Source: a virus. Taken from it: a stretch of DNA of 64,000 nt. The stretch is taken from positions 1-64,000 of the IMG/VR virus record IMGVR_UViG_3300021962_008382. One strand, 5' to 3'. The notes beneath the pieces were generated by a model that was not told the origin of the DNA, ran no database searches, and saw only the letters and a program-made list of their open reading frames with translations. Of the stretch, positions 53,480 through 62,293 are shown in pieces. The translations under genes and the position numbers were made by a program. Numbering within the stretch: position 1 is the stretch's first letter; each line of letters begins with the position of its first letter.

Positions 53480-54067
53480 TTATTTTTTCTTACAGTTATC
53501 AAAATGCCATCTCTTAGCATTACCTATAGTAGTAGTATAGTTGCAATAAGGACAAGTTGCCATAAGTTTAGCAGGGTGTTTACCGGAACTAATAGCGTTT
53601 TTTGCTGCTATACTTTTTGCTGCCCGATCTTCTTTTGATCTAGTTTTACCTTTCCACCATTTATTAATACCTAACTTAATAAACGTTTCTCTAGCATCTG
53701 GTCTAGGTCTTCCTCTGTTAGCTTGAGAGATTTTTTGTTTCGATTCTTCGGAATGATAAAATACTCTTTCTAAATAATATGTGTAGCCTCCGTGACCCCC
53801 TATCGCTAAATTATAGCATGCTGGATCCTTAACAACATCTTCTGTAATAATTTTTTGCTCTTCCAAAATTAATTCTTTTTCTGTACTATGTATGGAAATA
53901 ATTTTTTTATTAAAATTTTGTTTACCGTATTTTTTAATAGCGGCTTTTAACCTCTTACCTGAACCAAAATATAAATCTTGCTCAGGGTCCTTTCCATCGA
54001 AAGCTCTTCTACCGTAATAATAATGATTATTTAAAACGTTAGTTATTTTATAAATGTAGTAAACCAT
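53480..54067 (-). CDS. GIY-YIG homing endonuclease
   Basis: 195 residues from the ATG at 54067 (TAGGAAAAAAA before it). YIYKITNVLNNHYYYGRRAF is the GIY-YIG core; SEESKQKISQANRGR a NUMOD3 helix; CPYCNYTTTIGNAKRWH a C-terminal zinc finger. A seg-like mobile gene placed inside the deazaguanine gene set. Confidence 0.92.
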   Translation of the reverse strand: MVYYIYKITNVLNNHYYYGRRAFDGKDPEQDLYFGSGKRLKAAIKKYGKQNFNKKIISIHSTEKELILEEQKIITEDVVKDPACYNLAIGGHGGYTYYLERVFYHSEESKQKISQANRGRPRPDARETFIKLGINKWWKGKTRSKEDRAAKSIAAKNAISSGKHPAKLMATCPYCNYTTTIGNAKRWHFDNCKKK

Positions 54068-54117
54068 TTTTTTTCCTAATAAACGTATATAATATATAGC
54101 TATTAGGATCTTTAGAT

Positions 54118-54852
54118 TTACCATGTAATTTTTATATTATACGGGGCGGGGTCTTTAAGTTTTAATTTTAAGAAAGCATTGATTCTTTCAGCACACGAGG
54201 GACACTTTCCGCATGAATAGCCGTTTTTTCCGGGGTTATAACACGTTATCGTGTTAGCTAAAAGGTCGGTATTACCATCAAGCTCCTGTAGAATTTTTAT
54301 TTCTTCATATTTACTTAAACTACTAAAAGGTGCAATAAGCTTGATTTTTATTATTCTATTTTCAGACAACAAGTCATTAACCTTACCAATCCATCGCGCT
54401 GTAGTGTCGTGATAATTATATTCATCCGTTGATTGAAGACCGCAAAGAATAGTATCTACATTTTTAGTCTCTGCATATGCAGCTGCAATCGACATAAGTA
54501 TCATATTGCGATTAGGGACATACGTTGGAGGACGAGGGTCCCCTAGAACATCTCTAATAGTAGGCATCTCAATGTTTTTATCTACATTAGCTGAGAAACC
54601 TTGAGATATATCTCCTAAGAAAGAAGCATCTACTACTTTATGACAGACCCCTAACATGCTTGTTGATAGCTTGGCGCATTCTATTTCAAATGCCTGTTTC
54701 TGACCGTAAAAAAAAGTAAGAGCCGAAACATTTTCAGCCCCATACTTTTCTACAGCCAGTCGCATGGTAATAGTAGAATCTAAACCACCGGAAAGAATAA
54801 CTACACAACCCTTGGTATCGGGTAGTAAATTAAGAGCTTCACTTAAGATCAT
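54118..54852 (-). CDS. queC: QueC, 7-cyano-7-deazaguanine synthase
   Basis: 244 residues. ATP pyrophosphatase loop VVILSGGLDSTITMRLA at the N-terminus and four-Cys zinc site CGKCPSCAERINAFLK near the end. Converts CDG to preQ0 using ATP and ammonia. Overlaps the small gene upstream by 14 bases. Confidence 0.95.
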   Translation of the reverse strand: MILSEALNLLPDTKGCVVILSGGLDSTITMRLAVEKYGAENVSALTFFYGQKQAFEIECAKLSTSMLGVCHKVVDASFLGDISQGFSANVDKNIEMPTIRDVLGDPRPPTYVPNRNMILMSIAAAYAETKNVDTILCGLQSTDEYNYHDTTARWIGKVNDLLSENRIIKIKLIAPFSSLSKYEEIKILQELDGNTDLLANTITCYNPGKNGYSCGKCPSCAERINAFLKLKLKDPAPYNIKITW

Positions 54853-55051
54853 CTTTTACTCTCATCAACTCTTTTTGAATTCTATGAATATACACACAAG
54901 AATCCATAAGCTCTTCCTTGAGGTGTTGTATCCAGTCTTCCAATGATAGATCATTACGCTCAGTGGTAACACCGTATTTGGTAAATCCTTTTTGTGATCT
55001 GCTTACAAACTCTTCACATAGTTCATTTACATTCTTATCAGGTGAGTTCAT
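54839..55051 (-). CDS. Small phage protein in the queuosine-type operon
   Basis: 70 residues from the ATG at 55051, which has GAGG upstream and forms TAATG with the QueF stop. Helical: NELCEEFVSRSQKGFTKYG, EDWIQHLKEELMDSCVYIH. Similar small proteins occur in phages near nucleotide genes; MazG-like in look. Function unknown. Confidence 0.7.
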   Translation of the reverse strand: MNSPDKNVNELCEEFVSRSQKGFTKYGVTTERNDLSLEDWIQHLKEELMDSCVYIHRIQKELMRVKDDLK

Positions 55052-55968
55052 TATTGCCTCGGTGTCTTTTGACATGGACGAGTAACGTTAAGAATATTCG
55101 ATTGACGGTAAGCTAATTCATATGAAGAAGCTCGTATAGGGTTGATATCAATGCCCCCTCTCCGAGTATAGAGGCACATCACTAATAGCTCCTCGGGTTG
55201 TATTAGATCCCACAAACGCTTATAAATGCATTCGGTAATCTCTTCATGAAAGTGGTTCTCTTTTCGCATCGATACAATATACTTAAGTAAAGATTCCGGT
55301 GTAACCGCCTTATCCCCTTTAATATGGATATAGACATCTCCCCAATCGGGCTGATTAGTTACACGACAGTTCGATCGAAGTGAGTGTGAACGCCATCTTT
55401 CATACCGTCCAATGGATGGTACTACTTCAAGAATATCAGCTGATTCATTATAATCTGTAAATACCATTTTTTCAATATTACAATACTTCTCAAGCGAGAT
55501 GAAATCGCCTGTGACTGGTTTAAACGTATCTACATCACCTATATGGATAGTTACATTAACTTCACCGCCTACTACATCTGATAAATCCATAGAGATTTTA
55601 TCTTCTATGATCCATAAATCATCTAATGTGGTCATAATCTTATCCATATTATATGAATTAAGATATAACTTGACAGATTTAGATTCTACGATATTAGGTG
55701 TATTAGATTGGTATTGAAATTTTAACCAACCGGATACTGGAAATCCATTCTTAAGAAGAGTGGAAAATTCATACGCGTTCCAGGCATCACCACCTACGAA
55801 AGGCAGATTATCATCTTCGATACCGTAAGCAGTTCTATTAAGAGAACGAGGAACACCGACTAAGAGACTGCTGTCTACTTTATCGGGCGTAACGTATGGT
55901 TTTACTACAGATCCATCTCCAGCTTTACCAAGATGGACCGAAGCTAGTTCGTTAATTTTATCGACCAT
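55051..55968 (-). CDS. queF: QueF, preQ0 reductase (two-domain type)
   Basis: 305 residues, long (E. coli-like) form. VESKSVKLYLNSYNM is the substrate/NADPH signature; LRSNCRVTNQPDWGDVYIH holds the catalytic Cys. Reduces preQ0 to preQ1 with NADPH. In a DNA-modification setting this shifts the product from dPreQ0 to dPreQ1. Confidence 0.92.
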   Translation of the reverse strand: MVDKINELASVHLGKAGDGSVVKPYVTPDKVDSSLLVGVPRSLNRTAYGIEDDNLPFVGGDAWNAYEFSTLLKNGFPVSGWLKFQYQSNTPNIVESKSVKLYLNSYNMDKIMTTLDDLWIIEDKISMDLSDVVGGEVNVTIHIGDVDTFKPVTGDFISLEKYCNIEKMVFTDYNESADILEVVPSIGRYERWRSHSLRSNCRVTNQPDWGDVYIHIKGDKAVTPESLLKYIVSMRKENHFHEEITECIYKRLWDLIQPEELLVMCLYTRRGGIDINPIRASSYELAYRQSNILNVTRPCQKTPRQ

Positions 55969-56491
55969 TAATCACCTCAAGTACTTGATTGACTCTTTCT
56001 CTTACGGAGCCGGATACATAATGCACCGGTATGTTATGTTCTTCAATTACATCTATGAAGGATCTATTGATCTGATTCCGAAATGATGTATTGGTAGAAC
56101 GAACACCATCTGAAACTATATCAAACTCTGGTTTAATAAAGAACAGATAATCATAATAAGAAATAAGCTTATGAAACACATTATAGGCTATTTCCATAGT
56201 TTCTTCTTTTATGTTACCGCTCTGTCTTAGCCATTTCGTATACACTAAACCATCTAATACAGTTCGATCAGTAATCATATTCTTATTTAAAAATATATTA
56301 TAAACATGTTTCATCATGATTAACTCTTGAGTATGGTCATTACCTTGCTCGTTAATTGGTAGACCGATTTTTTTTACCCATCGAGTTACTTCGTCACACA
56401 CTACGTAATCTTGAAATTCCTTTTCTGATCTTAGAGCGTTAAGCAGAGTTGTCTTACCTACTGACTGCGACCCCGTTATTCCAATACGCAT
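55958..56491 (-). CDS. NadR/AAA_28-like P-loop ATPase
   Basis: 177 residues. Walker A RIGITGSQSVGKTTLLNAL, then VVCDEVTRWVKKIG and a helical KHVYNIFLNKNMITDRTVLD. Family members phosphorylate nucleosides or similar. Wedged between QueF and the formyltransferase; whether it belongs to the modification route is unknown. Confidence 0.8.
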   Translation of the reverse strand: MRIGITGSQSVGKTTLLNALRSEKEFQDYVVCDEVTRWVKKIGLPINEQGNDHTQELIMMKHVYNIFLNKNMITDRTVLDGLVYTKWLRQSGNIKEETMEIAYNVFHKLISYYDYLFFIKPEFDIVSDGVRSTNTSFRNQINRSFIDVIEEHNIPVHYVSGSVRERVNQVLEVINGR

Positions 56492-57023
56492 TAGTTCTCA
56501 TCCTCATGAATTGTGTCCACGATTGTAATGACAATTCCTTTAAAGTTCCATATACTTCATCTAAGTTTTTTGCCAGATTCTTTTGGTGCTTCTTAGTATA
56601 AATCTCACCAGCATCTACTTCAGGTATTACTCTATGAACTACTGATCCCAGAGTATTATATTTACCCTCCCATGTTCTTACTTGCGGGTCCTTACCTTTG
56701 AGTTCTGGGTAGATATCAATAGCTGCAGGGTGGCCATTATAAATCTCATACATTTCACAAACGTCTTGTGGTACAAGTCGAAGATATCCATGCAGGGTAA
56801 TTATAGTATCACAGGGTCGCCAAAGGGTCTGTTCTCGTAAGAAGGTCATCAGCATATCGTGACTGCCATACTGAATCGGCGCACCAATCATTCTAAGCTT
56901 AGGGTTAATTTTTAATGTCGTCTCGTAATTATTAGTAGCAATTAAATCCGGTACTTTGTTTAAAGATTGGGATAACTGAACAATCTCAGAACCGGTCTGA
57001 CTAAAAAATGCAATCCATTTCAC
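56454..57023 (-). CDS. Formyltransferase (PurN/Fmt-like)
   Basis: 189 residues. IITLHGYLRLVP and EIYNGHPAAIDIYPELKGKDP carry the Asn-His-Pro active-site pattern of 10-formyltetrahydrofolate-dependent formyltransferases; GSVVHRVIPEVDAGEI follows as in PurN. Likely formylates an amine. Between QueF and the DpdA-like gene (4-base overlap), preQ1's aminomethyl group is the natural candidate. Confidence 0.85.
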   Translation of the reverse strand: MKWIAFFSQTGSEIVQLSQSLNKVPDLIATNNYETTLKINPKLRMIGAPIQYGSHDMLMTFLREQTLWRPCDTIITLHGYLRLVPQDVCEMYEIYNGHPAAIDIYPELKGKDPQVRTWEGKYNTLGSVVHRVIPEVDAGEIYTKKHQKNLAKNLDEVYGTLKELSLQSWTQFMRMRTNAYWNNGVAVSR

Positions 57024-57829
57024 TCATAATCTCCTGTTACAATTTGTCTAAACACATCAATATTCAAGTCAATAATATCAGAAGAAATATTATCAGGTTG
57101 AGCATTAATAAGGTTAACCAGCTTGGTAGATTCTTTAGTCATCAGACCGGTAGATTCATACATTATATTTTTTAGACCATGTACTATAGGGTTAGATGTA
57201 TCGACTGATTCTATCCAATCAAACCCGTTACGATAAAATAGGAATTCAATAGGAAGAGAACAACCTAACAGATGATGTGGTTTACTTTGATTTATAATAC
57301 CTTCTTCCAACATCCTACTCAGTACATGAACTCGGCCTAGCGCAAATGATACCCACTTATTAGGGTGTGGAAATACTTTTTGATAATAAGAATAATCAAA
57401 AGAAATAGCCAACTTATCTACGTTGATTATTTCATCTAGATACCGATAACAGCCAACAATTTCTTCATATGATCTACCCTGAGCCACTCCAATACTTTTA
57501 CATTGCTGTGGAATACTATCTGCATAAGTAGTCTTCCATTTAACCGCATTAGTAATAGTAGAGATACTATCTTCTAACGCATCTGGAAGAATATATTCGG
57601 TTGGAACTAGTTTCTTAACCCACTCTGCATACTTATTCATATCGAATGCAGTTCCTAATTCGAATATCGAGTTATCTAAAATAACCTCTCGACCCATTTT
57701 AAGAGAATCAACAAAGAACTCATGATATTGTGGTATTTCATCTAGAAGGTGTACTAAACAATAATCATAGTCATTATACACTCTCGAATGTTCGAGCATC
57801 GATAGAGGGGATTCATGTGAAATTTTCAT
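57020..57829 (-). CDS. dpdA: DpdA-like DNA guanine transglycosylase
   Basis: 269 residues, TGT-like barrel. VILDNSIFELGTAFDM, YILPDALEDS, CKSIGVAQGRS and HHLLGCSLPIEFL match the phage DpdA type, which swaps guanine in DNA for a 7-deazaguanine base. Much shorter than tRNA TGT and lacking its zinc site. Coupled to the formyltransferase and nuclease genes. Confidence 0.85.
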   Translation of the reverse strand: MKISHESPLSMLEHSRVYNDYDYCLVHLLDEIPQYHEFFVDSLKMGREVILDNSIFELGTAFDMNKYAEWVKKLVPTEYILPDALEDSISTITNAVKWKTTYADSIPQQCKSIGVAQGRSYEEIVGCYRYLDEIINVDKLAISFDYSYYQKVFPHPNKWVSFALGRVHVLSRMLEEGIINQSKPHHLLGCSLPIEFLFYRNGFDWIESVDTSNPIVHGLKNIMYESTGLMTKESTKLVNLINAQPDNISSDIIDLNIDVFRQIVTGDYE

Positions 57830-58263
57830 TGTAATTGCTCAATTATCTCTGTTTTTACTGGGACCCACAACAATAAATCACCAAATTTATTAGGTTTTTT
57901 CCTAGATAAATTTGCCCGTATATAATCTATCATATCATTAACTTTATAACGGTAGATGGATTTTGTTTCAGTATCTACACCATAAATTTCTTTTGCTGCA
58001 GATGAATATATCCACCCAACATTTTCACGTCTTTTATTATAAAGTTCAACACCAAGGTAACCTTTAAAATAATTGGACTTTACATCTACCGGTACACCAT
58101 TAATAATAAAGTCAATCTTTAAATTAACTTGACTGTTAGGATCTACTTTGTGTTCGTAATTAAGCTTATTATGCTCACAGTAAATACGAACAATCTCTTC
58201 ACCCTCGTCCCCTTTGGCTCCGTTAGTACCGTATCTACCTTCTGAATTATTATACCAGGTCAT
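57826..58263 (-). CDS. PD-(D/E)XK-like nuclease
   Basis: 145 residues. Acidic GDEGEEIVRIYCE, then LKIDFIINGVPVDVKSNYF with the D-x(n)-(D)xK core. A likely endonuclease; coupled by 4 bases to dpdA. It could cut unmodified DNA or be a general phage nuclease; the fold call is from pattern only. Confidence 0.7.
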   Translation of the reverse strand: MTWYNNSEGRYGTNGAKGDEGEEIVRIYCEHNKLNYEHKVDPNSQVNLKIDFIINGVPVDVKSNYFKGYLGVELYNKRRENVGWIYSSAAKEIYGVDTETKSIYRYKVNDMIDYIRANLSRKKPNKFGDLLLWVPVKTEIIEQLQ

Positions 58264-58264
58264 A

Positions 58265-58942
58265 TTAGCGTTTAATTAAAGACATAAACTCAGCACGGGC
58301 TTCAGGTTCAGTTCTAAAACACCCACCCAGCTTAGCAGTGTAAGTATAAGAGGAATGATCTTCCACCCCTCTCGACTTTACACAATAATGAACCCCTTCA
58401 ATAACAACTGCAATATCCTCAGTACCAAGAATAAATGCAAGAGAATGATATACTTGCTCAGCAATGCGTTCTTGGACCTGCGGTCGTCGAGCAAAATATT
58501 CAACGATACGATTAAGCTTAGACAAACCGAGAACTTTATCTTTAGGAATATATGCTATATGGGCTTTACCGTCAATAGTTACAAAATGATGTTCGCAGTT
58601 AGACATTAATGTAATGTCTTTTTCAATTACCATCTCATCGTAACCCATCTTATTCTGAATTACAGTTACCTTAGGAAAATTATCTGGTTTCAACCCCCAG
58701 AAAATTTCATTTACATACATCTTTGCAACACGTTTAGGGGTATCAATAAGAGAATCATCTTGAAGATCTAAACCCAAAGTTTCCATAATAGATGTAAAAT
58801 ATTTTTCGATCTTTTTAATCTTCCATTCTTCTTTCTTAAGAAGAGGATCAATCAGCGTAGGGGTATGAACCCCTTTCGATTTTAAATACTCTTCCACTTT
58901 ATAACCGAGCTCGGCATCGGTTTTACCTTTTTGAAACGACAT
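58265..58942 (-). CDS. folE: FolE, GTP cyclohydrolase I
   Basis: 225 residues. Zinc/catalytic segments: SNCEHHFVTIDGKAHIAYIP, VLGLSKLNRIVEYFARRPQ, VVIEGVHYCVKSRGV. Makes dihydroneopterin triphosphate from GTP, the first step of the 7-deazaguanine route. N-terminal 40 residues are an extension. Confidence 0.95.
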   Translation of the reverse strand: MSFQKGKTDAELGYKVEEYLKSKGVHTPTLIDPLLKKEEWKIKKIEKYFTSIMETLGLDLQDDSLIDTPKRVAKMYVNEIFWGLKPDNFPKVTVIQNKMGYDEMVIEKDITLMSNCEHHFVTIDGKAHIAYIPKDKVLGLSKLNRIVEYFARRPQVQERIAEQVYHSLAFILGTEDIAVVIEGVHYCVKSRGVEDHSSYTYTAKLGGCFRTEPEARAEFMSLIKR

Positions 58943-58960
58943 ACTTTACTCCTTAGTTAA

Positions 58961-59797
58961 TTAAGTTCCCCACTCGTTTTTGAAAAGAGGAACCTGCAAT
59001 CTATCTGAATATCTCCATCCTCTCTTCATAGCCATCTCAGCTACTGTTCGATTATTGAGATGATATACTGATTCCACACCACCTACGGGCATCAAGTATA
59101 CAGGACCTTTAAACCCAGCTTGCCTGTATAGTTTAACAGCTTTCTCGGCATCCTCTGCATCTTCTTTTGTTGCTACCACAAACTTAAGATAAGTATACCC
59201 TACCTCTTCATAAGATGCTACGATATCCGGTAGAATAGCATCTTCCCATTTTTCACCTGAGACCGGTAGTTTAGGTGATACGGAAAATGTGATACCATCC
59301 CATTTAAAACCGTAAAGTGAACGCTCAAGTTCTTCAGTAATTACTTGTGTTCCGTTAGTTTCAAAAGTGACATCTGTCAACGTCATCATCTTTTCGTTTT
59401 CTAACAAAGCCGGGTAAGCTCGTTGCCACCCGAGAAGTGGTTCCCCACCAGTTATAACTAAATGCTCTCCATCCCATACACCATGGGGAAGTAATTGTAT
59501 AATCTTTTCTACGATAGTTTCAACCGACAGCATCGGTGAAAGATGTTTAAACCTTACGTCCCAAGATGCGTAAGAATCACATCCTGTAGAGACTAAAGGT
59601 AACTCTTCGTATTTTTTGAAAGACTTTGCATCGGTAGCGATTATATCACGCTCAGTAGAAACTTCACCTATAGGCATACCGAAGCCTGAGCAAGTAAAGT
59701 TACAACCGAAGGTACGGAGAAACACAGACGGTACGCCCATGTACCGCCCTTCACCCTGAATAGAGTAAAACAGTTCTGCTATTTTTATCTTGGACAT
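58961..59797 (-). CDS. queE: QueE, 7-carboxy-7-deazaguanine synthase, with split radical-SAM motif
   Basis: 278 residues. Starts with the QueE phrase FYSIQGEGRYMGVPSVFLRT; GCNFTC gives the first two Cys (32 and 36). The usual third Cys two residues later is absent; GCDSYASWD, equivalent to the canonical CDxxxxW part, comes 36 residues after Cys36 (Cys73). Then ITGGEPLLGWQ. Makes CDG from 6-carboxytetrahydropterin. Confidence 0.9.
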   Translation of the reverse strand: MSKIKIAELFYSIQGEGRYMGVPSVFLRTFGCNFTCSGFGMPIGEVSTERDIIATDAKSFKKYEELPLVSTGCDSYASWDVRFKHLSPMLSVETIVEKIIQLLPHGVWDGEHLVITGGEPLLGWQRAYPALLENEKMMTLTDVTFETNGTQVITEELERSLYGFKWDGITFSVSPKLPVSGEKWEDAILPDIVASYEEVGYTYLKFVVATKEDAEDAEKAVKLYRQAGFKGPVYLMPVGGVESVYHLNNRTVAEMAMKRGWRYSDRLQVPLFKNEWGT

Positions 59798-59846
59798 TTA
59801 TGCTCCTAGTTTTGTTAATAGGTGGAAGGGCACCTATCACCTGCAC

Positions 59847-59876
59847 ATTATAAATTATAACAATCAGAAAATCCAC
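59847..59876 (-). promoter_or_regulatory. Sigma-70-type promoter before queE
   Basis: Minus strand GTGGAT, 18-base spacer, TATAAT. Same -35 variant as some repeated early promoters. Should drive queE, folE and the genes after them. Confidence 0.65.
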
Positions 59877-60466
59877 TACTCCATATCTGAATTATCCGAT
59901 TCATCGTAACTATCAACCTTTTTTTCACGCTGCTTAATCATCTTGCGTTCTGGTTCGATAGTATCATTATGTTTCTTTACTAGCTCCAAAAGATAATTTA
60001 CAAATTCTTCATTATCTTCTGCTTGCGAGACAATTTGATCGATATCAATATTATCTAGTAACCTATATTTAGTTGCCTGATACTTTTTTTCTTTCTGAAT
60101 TCTTCTTACGAATGCAAAAAAAGTTATCTGAGTGTAGTAAGCAAAGGGGTTTGAAAATCTCGTAGGGTCAAATTTATCGACTGCAGATAAGCAATTTTCT
60201 ATACCGTCAGATATCATATCATCTTTAAAAGTATAGTTAATAAAATTACCCTTATAAGAAAGGTGAGTTGCTATCTTAATGAAGCAATCGCCTATGTAGT
60301 TACTTACTTTAGGTTTGGGCAAACCCTTGGCAGCTGCATCTGCAACTTGAGCTCTATACTCAATTAAAGCTTCGAGAAATTTTTTATTATCAACGTAGTG
60401 AGCATTTCTAAGCTCAATGGATTGTTGGCTTTTCTGCGACTTCGCTTTCTTCTTCATCATCTGCAT
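59876..60466 (-). CDS. 55: Late sigma factor gp55
   Basis: 196 residues (T4 185). Sigma region 2-like part: DDMISDGIENCLSAVDKFDP, then NPFAYYTQITFFAFVRRIQKE. Directs host RNA polymerase with the gp45 clamp to TATAAATA promoters. Start uncertain: in-frame ATGs also at 60460 and 60457. Overlaps the Sm-like gene by 53 bases. Confidence 0.93.
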   Translation of the reverse strand: MQMMKKKAKSQKSQQSIELRNAHYVDNKKFLEALIEYRAQVADAAAKGLPKPKVSNYIGDCFIKIATHLSYKGNFINYTFKDDMISDGIENCLSAVDKFDPTRFSNPFAYYTQITFFAFVRRIQKEKKYQATKYRLLDNIDIDQIVSQAEDNEEFVNYLLELVKKHNDTIEPERKMIKQREKKVDSYDESDNSDME

Positions 60467-60815
60467 TACTAATATAGTCCATGAGTTCGTTTAGATAAGA
60501 ATATTCTTCGGAATCTTCTTTGCCTACCATTCTAATATATTCTTCGTACTTATTAGAAGCTTCTTGAGATAGCCTTGCAACAGCAAGAATAGAACTACCT
60601 TTGATGTGTATTATACTATCATCAGTCATATTAATCCACGGGTTTATAGAACAACCTTGATATACTCTGCCATTTTTATCAGCAGTTCTATAATAATTAA
60701 CGAGCATAGGGTGATGAAGTTCAACTAGTTCTGAATCTTCAAAATAAAAAATATCCTCAGCAATTTGTGCTAAAAGCTCATCACCGCTTATGAGTTTAAT
60801 TATTCTATTATACAT
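60414..60815 (-). CDS. Sm-like phage protein, second copy
   Basis: 133 residues. MYNRIIKLISGDELLAQIAED parallels the 3008-3286 protein; longer, with an acidic C-terminus (SNADDEEESEVAEKPTIH). Sits between uvsW and gp55. RNA-binding is a guess from the fold family. Confidence 0.65.
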   Translation of the reverse strand: MYNRIIKLISGDELLAQIAEDIFYFEDSELVELHHPMLVNYYRTADKNGRVYQGCSINPWINMTDDSIIHIKGSSILAVARLSQEASNKYEEYIRMVGKEDSEEYSYLNELMDYISNADDEEESEVAEKPTIH

Positions 60816-62293
60816 TAGATATCTACCTTTACAGTATTGTAATCGAATTTTTCATCGTTGTAGATTTTAATTCTTTCGATCATATGAAGCAAGGTATAGT
60901 TTTTTCTACCTTTCCATTCCATATCATCACCAATATCGTAAAGCTTGCATTGCTCTTTCTGATCACCTTTTCTCAGCCCTCGGCCGATAGACTGAAGATT
61001 TCTAATTCTTGATTTACCAGAGGATGCAAATATAATATTATGAAGGTTTTTTATATTTATACCCGTACTATAAGTACCATATGATGCGACAATTATAGCA
61101 TCAGTTTCTTTCTCTATAATCTTTCTTATTTGTTCTCTTGACTCAGTTTCAGTAGCACCTGATACAAAAAATACTTTTCGATTTTCAGCTTTCTTAGATA
61201 TCATATCATGTAATAGCTTACCGTGCTTCTCAACATACTGAAACAGTACCAGTGTGTTACCTTGCTGAGAGGTAGCAAGGTTTCTTATAAACTTATTTCT
61301 TGCTTCGTATTGTAGTAGAAAGTCTACCTCTTCCTGATATTTAAGTTTGGAGTTTTGTTTTCTTATTTCTGGTGAGTAAGACAATACTAAGCAAAATATT
61401 TTTATATCTGCAAGTTGATCTTTATCAATTAACTCTCTTGTTGTAGTAACATGATACACTTGACCGAACATACCTTCTAAAACTAGCTTGTGAGTCTTAG
61501 TGCCGTCTAGCGTACCGGTTGTACCTATCCTGTATTGAGCTTTAGTTAACTTACCCATGATACTGGTAAGAGACTTTGCTTTGAAAGTATGACTTTCATC
61601 ACCTACGACGACATCGAATACCTCAAACCATTTCTTAGGCAATTCATAAACCGATTGCCAAGTAGATATTACAATTGGCAGATCCGTTATCTTTTCATGA
61701 CCCGAATATATTCGATGGCAGTTAGTAATTACATCCCAACCATTTAAGCAGGAATAATCCTGAAAGTCAGAATACATTTGTTCAACTAGTGACGTAGTAG
61801 GTACCAGGATAAGCTGTCTCTTTTCAAATTGTTCGTACCATCTAAGTAGACAATAGATTATTAGAGATTTACCAGACCCTGTTGGAGATAGTAGCAAGCG
61901 TCTTTCATCACAAATAGCTTTGTATACTGCCTCTATTTGATAGTCGCGAATCAGAAGAGGGTTACCTCCTGATCCTAGATTTAGATTGCTGCAAAACTCA
62001 GCAACTTGATCGTAAGTAACATCAGTATCTTTAGTCGGAAGATCTGTACTATCGATAGGGTAGTTATTTACTTCACAAAAATGCTTTAAGTAAGGAAGAA
62101 GACCGACATACAGCTCTTTTGTCACTAATGAGTATAGTCGAAGTTTACCATCCCACATTTTGTTGCGATACATAGGTGTAAATTTCGCACCAGGTACTTC
62201 AAAAGTAAAGTGCTCAGAAATCTCTTGTGCGATAGACATCTCGCACAAAACTTTCATATAGACTTCATCGCGCTTAATTATTTTTACAGACAC
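60815..62293 (-). CDS. uvsW: UvsW helicase
   Basis: 492 residues (T4 503). Walker A LLLSPTGSGKSLIIYCL near 140, box II VVGDESHTFKAKS, IGTTGTLDGTKTHKL and motif VI NLQSIGRGLRKGDQKEQ. Superfamily 2 helicase that resolves branched DNA and R-loops and switches origin to recombination-driven replication. Touches uvsY by one base, as in T4. Confidence 0.95.
   Translation of the reverse strand: MSVKIIKRDEVYMKVLCEMSIAQEISEHFTFEVPGAKFTPMYRNKMWDGKLRLYSLVTKELYVGLLPYLKHFCEVNNYPIDSTDLPTKDTDVTYDQVAEFCSNLNLGSGGNPLLIRDYQIEAVYKAICDERRLLLSPTGSGKSLIIYCLLRWYEQFEKRQLILVPTTSLVEQMYSDFQDYSCLNGWDVITNCHRIYSGHEKITDLPIVISTWQSVYELPKKWFEVFDVVVGDESHTFKAKSLTSIMGKLTKAQYRIGTTGTLDGTKTHKLVLEGMFGQVYHVTTTRELIDKDQLADIKIFCLVLSYSPEIRKQNSKLKYQEEVDFLLQYEARNKFIRNLATSQQGNTLVLFQYVEKHGKLLHDMISKKAENRKVFFVSGATETESREQIRKIIEKETDAIIVASYGTYSTGINIKNLHNIIFASSGKSRIRNLQSIGRGLRKGDQKEQCKLYDIGDDMEWKGRKNYTLLHMIERIKIYNDEKFDYNTVKVDI

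Noticed and set aside
54118-57829. Queuosine synthesis for tRNA only
   Set aside because: The transglycosylase is the short phage DpdA type and no tRNA-type TGT or QueA was found; tRNA use cannot be fully excluded.
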